Assembly (NCBI RefSeq): GCF_034190915.1
Contig: NW_026947485.1
Location: 34,299,519-34,363,518, forward strand
Direction of reading: 5' to 3'
DNA: 64,000 nt
DNA from: Cavia porcellus
Taxonomy: Eukaryota; Chordata; Mammalia; Rodentia; Caviidae
Position 1 is the stretch's first letter. Each line of letters begins with the position of its first letter. Both the position numbers and the translations under genes were made by a program. Below, piece by piece: positions 1 to 10,269 of the stretch. Below the pieces are notes generated by a model. It saw only the letters and a list, made by a program, of their open reading frames with translations, was not told where the DNA came from and did no database searches.

Positions 1-62
1 TCAGTCTTGACCATTCCACACATTTCTGCCATGCCCTGTTAAGTAACTGACATTTCTAGGTC

Positions 63-79
63 TCAATTTCATCAATTTT
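63..79. repeat. Target-site duplication, 3'-side copy, of ORF1-only element 1
   Basis: Seventeen bases (TCAATTTCATCAATTTT) directly abut the A-rich tail of the minus-strand element and match 3285-3301 exactly. The exact match indicates a fairly recent L1-type insertion. Confidence 0.9.
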
Positions 80-1392
80 TTTTCATTTTTTAAAAAATTT
101 TATTTAAGGAGAAAAAAGAAAAAAAAACAGAAAAAGGGTACAAATTATACAGAATTTCAGAAAAAATAAACAGTAGGAAATCACTACTTAATTGCATATT
201 GTCATCTTGGAAATAGTTGTTGAAGTTACAAAATTAAAGCATATAGAAGGGACTTTCAAACAGTGAGACTGCAAACAGTTTTGTTCAATAATCCAACAAA
301 ACTCAGTAATATAGTTATCTATCTTATACACTTAAATATATATGAAGTTATATCTTTTAGAGAACTTTCTTTTCCTTTCTTTTGTACAATGACAATTACA
401 CATTTTGGGTTTTATGACTCCCACAGTTCTTATTACTTTTTTTTGAAGAAAGTAAAACCAAATGTGACATACCAGGACAGAGTCAGTCAAATCAAAAGGA
501 TGGACATAATACATAATATAAAAACAAAATACAAGGTGATCAACAATGGTGACCATAATGCCTTGTTATCTTAAAAAGAATTGCCTATGTCATCAGTTAT
601 AATAAAATTGAACAAAACAGTAAAGAATAAGACCAATAAAACCAAAACATTGGAGACATTAGAGGACTTCAAAAGAAGATAATAGTCAACCAGAATGGGC
701 ATAACAATGGATCTTATTGTCTTCATAATTGTTGCCTAGACTTTCAAACTTGGTACTATCTAGCATAACAGAATAGAGGAAAATCAGTCAAAACAAGATG
801 GTGAGAGCAATACAGAATTTCAAATCAAGTTAATAGGAAATCAAAGTGGGTTACTATAATATATCCTGCTATTTTTTATTTATTTTTCCCTTAATTAAAA
901 GGATAAAAATGAAAAAGTAGATAATAAAAAGGAGATTGAGATAAAAAAGAGGGCATAACAACAAAGCAGTGCAGGTCAAAACATAGCCATTTAAGCAAAA
1001 TAGTGTTTCACCACAAGATAATCTCAACATAATAGTAGTTACCATAGTGTCTCTTCCATTAAAATCTTTGGGTATAACTTCGTATACTGTAGCATCAAAC
1101 ATATCAAGACAATGTAAAACCATTCAAGAGAATGACAGTATTACAGGGTATTTAGAATCAACTAACAGAAAATGAACAATGGTTTCTGTATAATCTCCTT
1201 GTCTGTAAAAGTTTTTGTTTATATTATCACATATAATAAAATCCAATAAGATACAACATGTTAAAACTGATGGAGTCAGAAGAACAAAAGCTTGATGGGA
1301 CTTCAAAACAAGCGGATATTAAATCAGCACTACCTATTATGATGTCTTGTTTTCTCCAAAATGGCTGTTCCTACCATCCAACCTTCTCTGCC
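80..1392 (-). repeat. L1-lineage 3' UTR, copy in ORF1-only element 1
   Basis: AT-rich non-coding sequence that recurs at 6893-8030, 39318-39660 and 41395-42720 (minus) and 15200-16862 (plus). It contains loosely repeated modules built round an AGGCAA, then TTTGAAGG or TTTAAGRTAGCAA, then a CATTATGGTAACCA-type pattern. It ends in an A-rich tail containing AATAAA. Confidence 0.8.
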
Positions 1393-2538
1393 TCATTTCT
1401 GTTGAGCTTTTTTTCTGTCACTAGTTGTCAGTTTGTCCTCTTCATTTCGCTTTCTGCTCCATTCATTGTGGCTGCTCTGCACTGTTTCTGGAATCTTGGT
1501 ATTTTTCATTTTTAGAATATCCTGCAATCTCTGTAGAGTTGAATTGGTGGTTGCAAATTCCCCTAGTTCCTCTTTATCCTGGAAGCACCTTGTTTTTCCA
1601 TCAATTTCTAGGGACAGTTGTGCAAAATATATCAATCTTGGCTGGAGGTTATTATCTTTCAAAGCTTGAATTATTTCCCCCCATGCTCTTTGTGATTTGA
1701 TGGTTTGTGCCGAGAAGTCTGCTGTAATTCTGATGGGTGTTCCCTTGTAAGTGGTCTGTTTCTTGTCTCTGATGGCTTTTAATATTCTGTTCTTATATTG
1801 GATTTCTGGAATTTTGATTATTATATGCCTGGGTGTAGCTCTGTTTGGGTTGTAGGTGGCTGGGGTCCTGTATGCTTCATACATCTGAGTATCTTTACCT
1901 TTTGCTAAATTAGGGAAATTCTCCTGGATTATTTCTGTGAATAGCTTTTGTAGTTCATTTGTTTGAGTCCCTACTTCTTCTTTTATGTTCTTAATTCTTA
2001 AGTTATAGATCCTCTTGTCATCTTCTAGTCTTTGTATTATTGCTGTTTGTCTTCTTGTTATTTTTAAGAAGTTTTTCATTTTATGCTCCCACCTTACAAA
2101 TCTGTCCTCCAGTTCTGATAATCTATCCTTAGTTTCTTTCAAGCTGTTATGCCAGCTTTCAATAGATTTTTTAGTTTCCTGGTAATCTCTGTGAACCTGC
2201 TTCACGTATTCTATGTTTTCTCTATTTTCTCCATCAATCAATTCTCCCCTTTTTTTCTGTTCTTCCATTCCACCATCTGTTTTTTCCTGGGCGGTGCTTA
2301 GCATTTCTTTAACTATTCTACTTATTTCTTGCTTTGTTTCATTAAATACTTCATTTTTGAACTCGTCTATGAGGCTCCGGAGATACCGCTTCATGTCTAT
2401 AGGTGCCATGTCTGATATTGCATGTTTTCTGTCTTCATTCTCTTTTGCTTTTACCTTTCCTGGATCAGTGTTCTCAGGATTGGGGACTGAGGAGCCTTTC
2501 TTGTTGCTCCCTTTTCCCATACTTTTTGTTCCTTCCAT
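1393..2538 (-). CDS. L1 ORF1-type RNA-binding protein, intact, 381 aa
   Basis: ORF1 proteins are trimeric RNA-binding chaperones that coat the element's own RNA in cytoplasmic particles. The frame is open from ATG to TGA, 381 residues, within the usual L1 ORF1 range. Order: basic, Ser/Lys-rich N-terminus (1-45); coiled coil (about 50-170, heptads rich in L, I, E and K, ending LSELEDRF); RRM-like domain (about 170-260, beginning near RLEDDKRIYNLRIKNI); C-terminal domain (about 262-345) with the conserved stretches YKGTPIRITADFSAQTIKSQ and RAWGEIIQALKDNNLQPRL. A charged tail follows. It is clearly diverged from the ORF1 of the plus-strand L1 at 10587-11321, so it belongs to a separate ORF1 lineage. 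No ORF2 follows. Protein expression is inferred from intactness only. Confidence 0.9.
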   Translation of the reverse strand: MEGTKSMGKGSNKKGSSVPNPENTDPGKVKAKENEDRKHAISDMAPIDMKRYLRSLIDEFKNEVFNETKQEISRIVKEMLSTAQEKTDGGMEEQKKRGELIDGENRENIEYVKQVHRDYQETKKSIESWHNSLKETKDRLSELEDRFVRWEHKMKNFLKITRRQTAIIQRLEDDKRIYNLRIKNIKEEVGTQTNELQKLFTEIIQENFPNLAKGKDTQMYEAYRTPATYNPNRATPRHIIIKIPEIQYKNRILKAIRDKKQTTYKGTPIRITADFSAQTIKSQRAWGEIIQALKDNNLQPRLIYFAQLSLEIDGKTRCFQDKEELGEFATTNSTLQRLQDILKMKNTKIPETVQSSHNEWSRKRNEEDKLTTSDRKKAQQK

Positions 2539-3284
2539 ACAAGCGTATGTAGGAGGCTCAGTTTTTTCTTTTTTTTTCTCTTTGTCTGTGGCAGTTTGTT
2601 TGAATCCACTGGCTAAGTGTTCCCGCCCACTACAGTGTACTAGGGAGACACAGACCTGGGCAGCCTTTGCTGGGCCCGTCCCTCCAGATCAACCTAGTGA
2701 AGGCTTTACTGCTAGAGTGCACTGCCGGGCACAGGAACCTGGTTTGTGCTAGCCTACAGGATCTTAGTCCACGGTGTCACCAGGCCAAGTGCTCCCCACT
2801 ACTTCCGCTTGAGAGGGGAATATGCGACTAAAGTCACTGCAGGGCTGTGTTCCGGCTAGTCTGCCCATTCCCAGAATGTCCTCTGTTGGAGCCTCCTAGT
2901 CTATGAAAGGGTCCCCATTTCACTCACTGCAGGTCAAGCCAGTCCTGCTCTCAACGCCGTTTGGGCTGATTCCCGCTCTCAGAGCTTTGGCACGCCTCTC
3001 TCCCTGCCGTGGGGATTGGGACGCAGTATCGGCAGCAGGACATTCAAATCGTGGCTTCCAATGGCGCGGGATCCAGCTTCTGCACTGAGATTTTATCTGT
3101 TCCTGTTATAGCATCAGGATTGCATTTCCAGTTGGTTTCTCTCAGCTTACTTTGTTCCTGGGTCGGCAAGGTACATTTCCCCTTGCGTGGGACTCCTCAC
3201 ACGGCACCGCTCCTGGATTCTAAGCTGGTAATCTCAGAGAGCCTCTGTGGCTGCTGTTATTTGTCCTCCATGTTCTCCCGGAAG
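2539..3284 (-). promoter_or_regulatory. 5' UTR / internal promoter region of ORF1-only element 1
   Basis: About 745 bases of GC-rich sequence with scattered CpGs lie between the element's first base and the ORF1 ATG. The 5' end on the minus strand reads CTTCCGGGAGA, and the same start occurs in copy 2 at 44549, so it marks the true 5' end. It is not made of tandem monomers, unlike the plus-strand L1 5' UTR at 9597-10190. By analogy with other L1s it should contain the internal pol II promoter; no promoter motif was proven. Confidence 0.7.
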
Positions 3285-3301
3285 TCAATTTCATCAATTT
3301 T
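3285..3301. repeat. Target-site duplication, 5'-side copy, of ORF1-only element 1
   Basis: Identical to 63-79 and directly adjacent to the element's 5' end (plus strand reads ...CCCGGAAG then the TSD). Confidence 0.9.
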
Positions 3302-3414
3302 AAGCGGTGAAAGTAAATCTCTCTTATAGGGCTGGATGTTTAAATGGGCTTTGTGATTAAATTAAATCCCTGAATTTATTTTTTCACATGCTGAAGAATA
3401 CATATTATTAGCAT

Positions 3415-3530
3415 TTATTATAAGATTTATTTTCATCTGAGGAAACTGAGGGCTTACAGAAGATAAATAACTTAATCTTCAGGTTACTAAGTTAGTACCT
3501 GAATACCAGTGTCAAAGTCCTGTTCCAAAT
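3415..3530 (-). repeat. MIR SINE fragment
   Basis: The series ATCTGAGGAAACTGAGG, then ATAAATAACTTAATCT, then a TTACTAAGTTAGTACCTGAAT-like run matches the reverse strand of the MIR core and 3' half. Ancient and diverged. Confidence 0.6.
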
Positions 3531-5593
3531 GCCTCCCAATGGTTTCATAATAGCTTGTATTTTCTCCAAACTGGAGTATATTATATTTCCAATGTCATTT
3601 GAAGGCTTTGTGTTAGCCTTGAAAATGTTTGTATCCCAAGCCCCAGAGGTCATGAAAAAGGAGACAGCATTAGAGAATAACAGTGACAAAGTCAGATGCA
3701 AGGCACATGGGCTCTTTCGTAGCAGTGAGGAGACTCAAAAGTCACTAAAGGAAAGTTTTCTCTCCCAGTGCAGTTTGAAGAAGCTGGAACTTACCTCCTA
3801 GACATCCATGATTGTTAATTTACTTGTGAGCATGCTGCCTTTATCATCTTTGGGGAATAAGTCCTTCCAAGTCTGTAAGTGCAGAAAAAGTGCTGAATGG
3901 AATCAGCTGTTTCTGTTGAACAATATTTCAGGGTCTTGATGCATGCTAACTATCCACACCTGCAAACCATTTTATCACATGGAGAAGAACATGCTTCGAT
4001 AAAATCTTTGAGTCACTCTACTTAAGTATCTAAATACTAATATTTTCAAAACTGCTAGGTTGATTTTAAAACTCATTCATAGTGTAGTCTAGAAACCACA
4101 ACTGTCACCATGGATATCAACCTCATATACTCCTGCTCTTAAAATCAGGCAGAAGCAGAATCCTGAGCAATGAATGCTGCTTTTTCAGCCAGGACTTGCA
4201 TCAGTCTTACAGGTTACCACACTTGAGTTTTGTTCCAAGTGGCTACTCCCAAAGAGCATTTTTGTTAACAGGAAGGTAAAACAACATTATGAAGAATATG
4301 TTAAGACTTCCCCCTATAGTCTCGGAGCATAGAATTATGACAAAGGCCATGTGGCAGTTGAGGTTTGGGTTACCAGAAATCATAGCTTCCCTCAGACGTA
4401 ACAGCAAGAAAACCTAATAATGCAGCCACGTCAGCAAGCACAGGTGGGCTGGCCTCCCTTCCAGACCACTAGCCCCTGCTCTGTGGAAGAGCTTGTTTTA
4501 GTCTACTCTCACATCTAGTCATGGCACAGTTGCTATCTACCAGCACTTATCTGTTAGGCAGCGCAAGATTGGGGAAAGGAATCAGAAACCTGAAGTCCTT
4601 ATAGCCAGTGAATAAGATAGAGATCTAAATAGTTCAGTTTCAGATCCTTAAAGTTATCTTGACAGGCCTCCTTCTCTAGTTTCTTTCAAAACTGTGGACC
4701 ACAAATGATGAGCCCAGCAAGGAGATATTAGGACTGGAGACAGAAAGGGCAAAACCATATTTACTCTCCCTAATTTGTGACTTGCAGCCTGATCTAACCT
4801 GACAATAGGTCATTTATGACAAAGCTAACTAAAGCATGTGATCCAGTGTGCTCTCATAAAGGCTAAGCATGTCAATGTCATTTTTTAAGTGTTGGGACAA
4901 TTTATGACTCTAATGCTCTTAGCATCATGTTTTCTGCACACCATATCTGCAGGCCTATTTGTAGTCACCAAATGATGACTTCACAGAGTATACTCAACTG
5001 TACCACTGCACACAGTGGATCTGTTTCACAAGATTCACTTTCTAAATACCTGAAACCTTCTAGGAAGCAGAATATAATACAGTTCCGAAGATTGTCAAAC
5101 CCTTCACATCCAACATCACCTCCATTTTTCTTATCACATTTTGTAAGTAACTGAACTAACATAAAAAAAATTCATGTAACAATAAAAAGTGCTTCTAACA
5201 TTTTATAAAATAATCTCTGGCTTATAACCTCAGGACATTAGCCATTGAGACCATAGTGCTGAAATGGAAAGTAGGCCTCAGGGCCTATCCCTGACTGTAC
5301 ACTTAGGCTCTGACCACCACAGCGCAGGTGGATCCCACCGATGGAAAACAGGGAGGCCAAGAGCATCAGAGGTCCAGTGAAGCCATTCCCACTGTGGGAA
5401 ACAAATTCCAGTGGGAGTGGGAATCAGCAGAATCTTCCATACCGATACTGTTTTGGGCTTTGGATGTTGGTATCTGGGAATGTAACAATGTAGAGATGAA
5501 AATACAGATATACAGAAAAGGTTGATGAGTTCCTGGTGCTGACTGCATCCAGATGCTTCTGCCTGCCGTGAAGTCAGCATAGACCATATGTAC
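3531..5593. other. Unique, non-coding stretch
   Basis: No family or gene recognised. Open frames are short and have no coding signature. Probably intergenic or intronic DNA next to the AKR exon. Confidence 0.5.
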
Positions 5594-5759
5594 CTTGCTA
5601 ACAGTGAAGAGGTCCTCCGCTTCACCGCCTTCCCTTGGATCTTTTCTCGGATGGCTTCTCCATCTCGTTCTCATTCTGATAGATATAGGCACAGTCCATG
5701 TGGCGATATCCTGCTTCAGTGGCCATCTTCATGGCCTCTTTGACTTTGCCTGGAGGAGA
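5594..5759 (-). pseudogene. Orphan exon 2 of an AKR1B-type aldo-keto reductase, frameshifted
   Basis: Aldo-keto reductases of the AKR1B group reduce aldehydes with NADPH. On the minus strand the segment opens after a splice acceptor (pyrimidine-rich tract, GTTGCCTTTCAG) with [20 protein letters not shown], continues to the family signature [12 protein letters not shown] (the Asp-Tyr catalytic region), and ends ...TVSK before a GTACAT donor. The residues between are recognisable only across frames. Length is 166 bp; the AKR1B exon 2 I recall is 168 bp, and two 1-base deletions explain the difference: one just after NENEM and one in the codons after VKR. The intronic flanks show it is not a retrocopy but a relic of a duplicated gene or a dead exon. 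I found no exon 1 or exon 3 nearby. The AKR1B cluster is expanded in rodents, so the window may border that cluster. Confidence 0.8.
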
Positions 5760-6529
5760 CTGAAAGGCAACAAAAAGACCATCAGATACTCTTATCCTAG
5801 GACCTCCTCCATCAGTCTATCCACGTGCCGGTTTCTCCAAACTGAGACTTGCCGATGTCCCAATTTGCCAGGGGATACCTGGGAGGCAAATACACCTTGG
5901 AAAATTTTTTGAAAGAAAAGGAAAAAAGTGAATTAATTTTATGCTTAACACCTTATGCTCTATCATGCCTAAAAGTCCATTCCTTTCTAATCTAAACTAA
6001 CCCTGAGTCCAGTTAACCAGTGGTGACAAATGGCTCCAAGTACAATGGCTAACAGCCAAGCTGAGAACTAGACTCTTTAGTAACCCAAAGAAATATTTGA
6101 CCCCAGATGATGACAAGGATTAGGGATTTGGTCATTACAGGATGAATAACAGATATGCAGGCCTGAATAGATGTCTATATTTCTCTAAACCCTGCCTACA
6201 AAATGGGAATCATGGGATCCTTTGTGTTGATCATTTTCCACAATAAATGTAAATTTTTACCATATCAGTGGACACCATTAAGGCTCAGAAGATACAATTA
6301 AATATATAATTATTCTTTTAGAAAAAAGAGAGATAGAAAATCTTATGGTAATGAACTTTTTTTTTTTTACCCTCAAGTAAAAATAATGAAAAAGTAAGAA
6401 CATTGGAAATATCGTATTTTGGGCAGAAAGGAACGTGATTTGCTGGATTCCAAGACTGCAGGACCTGGAAGGAAACCATTCATTCGGGAATATATAGGAA
6501 ATTTTGACCCAGTTTTTATCCTTTATTGA
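5760..6529. other. Unique sequence, including former intron upstream of the AKR exon
   Basis: The first bases are the acceptor tract of the AKR-like exon. Nothing else was recognised: no first exon, no SINE. Confidence 0.5.
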
Positions 6530-6534
6530 TGTGC

Positions 6535-6566
<32 letters not shown>

Positions 6567-6568
6567 GA
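6530..6568. repeat. (TG)n microsatellite
   Basis: Nearly uninterrupted TG dinucleotides, followed by a T-rich tract to about 6780. Confidence 0.95.
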
Positions 6569-6892
6569 TATTTGGAGATTTTAAAAAACTAGTTTCTTTT
6601 CTTTCCTTTTTTGTTGTTTTGACTTTTTTTTTCCTTTTCTCACTCTCTTTCTCTCTTAATATATTATCTTCTTGATTTTCCTTTTGGCTACTCTCTGCTT
6701 TTTTTCTTTTTTTCATATTTCTTGTTGAGTTTTTTGTTGCTTTTATCTAATACTATTAATTTCTTTTACTTCTTTTTTATTTTAAAGGGAAAAAATACAG
6801 AAAAATTATAAAGCAATCAAGCAAACAAAAAACCCAATGAATTCTTTTTTTTTGCAGCTATTTGTAGAGATTTTCTTTTTATTTATTTATTT

Positions 6893-8500
6893 TTATTTTT
6901 TTTTATTTAAAGAGAAAAAATAAAGAACATAAAAAAAACAAAGCAGTAAAAGGGTACAATAATACAGAATTTCAAGAAAAAAATATACAGTAAGAAATCA
7001 CTAATTAGTAGGTTACATACTGTATTCTTACAAACAATTATAAAATTAAAACATATAAAGTGGACATTCATACAGTGATACTGGAGACAGTTCCATTTAA
7101 TGATCCAACAAAAGCTCAGTAATATGGTTTTCCATCCTACACACTCAAACATACCTGCGATTATACCCCTTAGTCCACCTTCCTTTCCTCTCTTTTTTAC
7201 AATAACAAACACTTTTGGGGTTTTATTACTCTCACAGTTCTTATTACTTTTTTTGAAGATAATAAAATCAAACTTGACTAAGCAAAACAGAGTCAGTTAG
7301 AACAGAAGGATGGGCATAGTACATGATGCAAAAATAGAATATAGAATACCAGGTGATCAAAAGTAGTTACCATTGTGCCTCTTGCTATTTTTAAATTGAG
7401 TTGCTTATATCATCAAGTATAATAGAATCGATCAAAACAGTACAGAACAAGACCAATAAAACCTACACTGGAGACCTTACAGGACTTCAAAAAAAGATAA
7501 TACTCAAACCATAATGGGCATTATAGTATATCTTATTGCCTTCAAAGTGGTTGCCTATACTCTCAAACTTGATACTATCAAACAAAATAGAATATAGTAT
7601 AATCAGACAGAACAAGATGGGGAGAGCAATACTGGGGTTCAAATCAGGTTATTAGGAAAACAAAAAAGTTACTATAATATGTCCCACTATTTTTTAATTT
7701 AGTTTTCCCTTAATTAAAAAAATGAGAAAAAAAATAGATTAATTAAAAAAGGAGGGGAAATTGAGATAAGAGAGGACATTGTAACAGAACAACGCACGTC
7801 AGAACTGAACAATTTAAGCATCATTGTGTTTCACCACCAGATAATCTAACATAATAGTAGTCACCATGGTGCCTCTTTCCTTGAATTAGTTAAGTATAAC
7901 TTCATATGCTGTAGCATCAAGCATATCAAGACAGTGTGAAGCCATTCAAGAGAATGAAAGAATTACAGCGTATTTAGAACCAGCTAATAGAAAACGAACA
8001 ACAGTTTCTATATTATCATTTTGCCTACTTCCCAGAGTCAATAATTGGGATCACCTCTTATTAAAAAGTTTCTGCATGTCAAAAGAAATCTCCAGCATAG
8101 TGAAAAGAAAACCCACAAACTGGGAAAAAATCTTAGTGAACTGCCCCTCAGACAAAGGACTTCTGTCTAAAACATATAAAGAATTTTAAAAAATCAGACC
8201 CCCAAAATTCAAAGACCCAATCCAAAAGTGGGCATCTGAGATGAATAAACAATTTTCAGATGAAGAAATACAAACGGCAAATAAATAAATGAAAAAAATG
8301 TTCATCATCATTAGTCATTAGAGAAATGCAAATTAAAACCACACTGAGATTTCATCTCACTCCTGAAAGAATGGTCAAAATCAAGAAAACCACCAACAAC
8401 AAATGCTGGAGAGGCTGTGGGGAAAAAGGAACTCTGCTGCATTGTTGGTGGGAGTGTAGACTGGTACAACCTTTGTGGAGGTCAGTCTGGAGATTTCTTA
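6893..8500 (-). mobile_element. 5'-inverted (twin-primed) L1 insertion
   Basis: 6893-8030 is the L1-lineage 3' UTR in minus orientation with its poly-A side on the left. At about 8030 it switches directly to L1 ORF2 C-terminal sequence in plus orientation (8031-8500, matching 14316-14760 of the plus-strand L1). An inverted upstream piece joined to a normal 3' piece, with some 0.6 kb missing between them, is the classic outcome of twin priming during target-primed reverse transcription. Exact TSDs were not resolved. Confidence 0.75.
8031..8500 (+). pseudogene. L1 ORF2 C-terminal fragment (inverted piece)
   Basis: Codons for the ORF2 region around [13 protein letters not shown] and a Cys-rich stretch ([20 protein letters not shown]) are readable, the latter being the C-terminal Cys-rich domain of L1 ORF2. 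Frames are broken. It forms the inverted half of the twin-primed element. Confidence 0.75.
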
Positions 8501-8564
8501 ATGGGATTGTTTGTTTTACTTTTATCACCTCCCTCTCATTTTTCACTGCATACAGAAAGTATGC

Positions 8565-9583
8565 AAACATAAGGAAATTAAACAACACACTAGAATAATC
8601 AACAGGTCGCAGAGGAAATCAAGGAAGAAATAGTAATTACTAGAATTAAATAACAGTGCCAGTGCCGTATACCAGAACTTATGGAAGGCAATGAAAGCAG
8701 TATTATAAAGGAACATTATAGCTTTGAATGCACAAATCAAAAAACAGAAAAGCCCAAAAAGATAACCTAATATGACATCTCAAGGTTCTAGAAAAAATAA
8801 GAGCAATTCTAGTCCAGAGCTTGTGCAACAAAGGAAATTATAAAAATCAGGACACAAATCAACAAAACATAGACTAAATAGAGAATCCATCGATCAGGTA
8901 CTTCTTTGAATAATAAGAAAATAAACACCCACTAAGGTAATCTTACCAAAAAAGGAAAGAAAAGACCCAAATCAATGCAAATCAAGATGGAAATGATGAA
9001 ATCATAATGAACATCACAAAAATTCAGAAGATTAATAACAATTACTTCACAAACAGGTGCACCAATAAATTGAAAGACTCAAAAGAAATGGATAGATTAA
9101 TATACACATAAGTTTAATACATAATGTTATTACATATGTATAAATTACCAAAATGTAAGCAAGAAGATTTAAAACCCCTGAATAATACAATAACAGACAG
9201 TGACACTGAAACATAGTTTTAAAAAGACTACTAACTAAGAAAAGCCAGGTCTTCATAGATTTGCTGCCAAATTCCATAAGCACTTCTGGAAAGGACTAAT
9301 ACCAATACTTCTCAAACTCTTTGGTGAAATTATAAGGGAAGGAGTACTCCCAGTTATCATTATTCTGATTTCAAAAGGAGACAAGGAGCCAATCAAAAAG
9401 AACTAGAAGCAATTCTCTTTAATAAGCATAGATGCAAAAAAAACTCAAGAAAATACTTTAAACAGAATGCAATGTCACATCATAACCAACTAAGTATCAT
9501 CCCAGAGATGAAGAATGGTTCAACATACACAAATCAATAAATACAAACCATCACATAAACAGAAGCAAGGATAAAAATCACAT
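8565..9583 (+). mobile_element. Old L1 ORF2 fragment, upstream half of a split element
   Basis: Diverged plus-strand ORF2 sequence spanning the end of the endonuclease/linker to the start of the reverse transcriptase (compare 12100-13090 in the younger L1). It stops at ...AAAAATCACATGAC where the younger L1 begins, and resumes at about 16870 with the adjoining ORF2 codons. Many stops and frameshifts. Confidence 0.75.
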
Positions 9584-9596
9584 GACAGAACTTTGC

Positions 9597-10190
9597 GGGA
9601 GTCCTGGGCAGGCCTGCCATGGCCTCCCTGCTCCCAGTAGTGCTTGGCGGACTCTGGAGTTCTGAGCAGGCAAGCGAGCAGCCAGCAATTCCAGAAGCTG
9701 GGTGAAATGGCAGTGCCCTGTGCACTTTCCACCGAGTCCAACTAGTTTGGGACCCTCGCTCAACCCCGGAGAGGGAACTTTGTGGTGGGTCCTGGGCGGG
9801 CCTCGGCAGCCTCCCTGCTCCCAGCCTTGCTTGGCAAACTCTGGAGTTCTAAGCAAGCAAGTGGACGCCATCGGTTCCAGAGGCTGGGTGGCCTGGTGTA
9901 AGTGCCCCCGCGCACTTTCCCCCAAGTCCAACTAGTTTGGGACCCTTGCTCAGCCCTGGAGAGGGAACTTGTGGCTTCCCAGTGCACTGGACCAGCGTGG
10001 TGGGTCCTGGACAGGCCTGCAGTGGCCTCCCCACTCCTAGTTGTGCTTGGAGGGCTCTGGAGTTGTGGGCGAGTGGGCACCATCAGTTCCCGGGGCTGGG
10101 TTTGGGCTGGCCTGCCCCACCCCCAGTGACCCTCTCTCAATTCAGGGAGTTGGGTGGCCAGAGTCCCAGGAGCTGAGGGCATAGAAGAGA
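9597..10190 (+). promoter_or_regulatory. L1 5' UTR with about three tandem monomers
   Basis: GC-rich units begin near 9597, 9783 and 10000, each with a TCCTGGGCNGGCCT start, then CTCCCTGCTCCCAG and GCTTGG...CTCTGGAGTT. Spacing is about 186 and 217 bases, the second unit being longer. Tandem promoter monomers of about 200 bp are known from mouse and some other rodent L1s, where they carry the pol II promoter. Long proline/serine-rich open frames here are by-products of base composition. Confidence 0.8.
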
Positions 10191-10269
10191 ATCGCCATCA
10201 GACCCTGGGGGAAGCCTTAGAATAACACTTCAAACACTCGAAACCCAGAAATATAGGAAAATGACAAAA

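Larger units (their letters stand above)
80..3284 (-). mobile_element. Full-length ORF1-only L1 derivative (HAL1-like), copy 1
   Basis: Reading the minus strand, the element runs from a GC-rich 5' UTR (3284 to 2539) through one intact ORF (2538-1393) and a 1.3-kb AT-rich 3' UTR to an A-rich tail near 80-110. Exact 17-bp duplications flank it. There is no trace of ORF2: about 26 bases after the ORF1 stop the sequence becomes the 3' UTR that follows ORF2 in the plus-strand L1 at 15200-16862. This organisation is that of half-L1 (HAL1) elements known from several mammals, which carry ORF1 and depend on L1 ORF2 protein. The intact ORF and exact TSD suggest recent activity. Assignment to a named HAL1 subfamily would need a repeat-library search. 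Confidence 0.9.

Noticed and set aside
1258..2752. Plus-strand open frames of 80-180 aa across the ORF1 region
   Set aside because: Shadows of the minus-strand ORF1 and its 5' UTR.
5278..5912. A functional AKR gene on the minus strand
   Set aside because: Only one exon is present, with two frame-breaking deletions and no partner exons.
9578..10182. Several long GC-rich open frames (Pro/Ser/Gly-rich) on both strands
   Set aside because: They lie in the tandem L1 5' UTR monomers; repeated composition keeps frames open in many registers, and there is no domain or codon signature.
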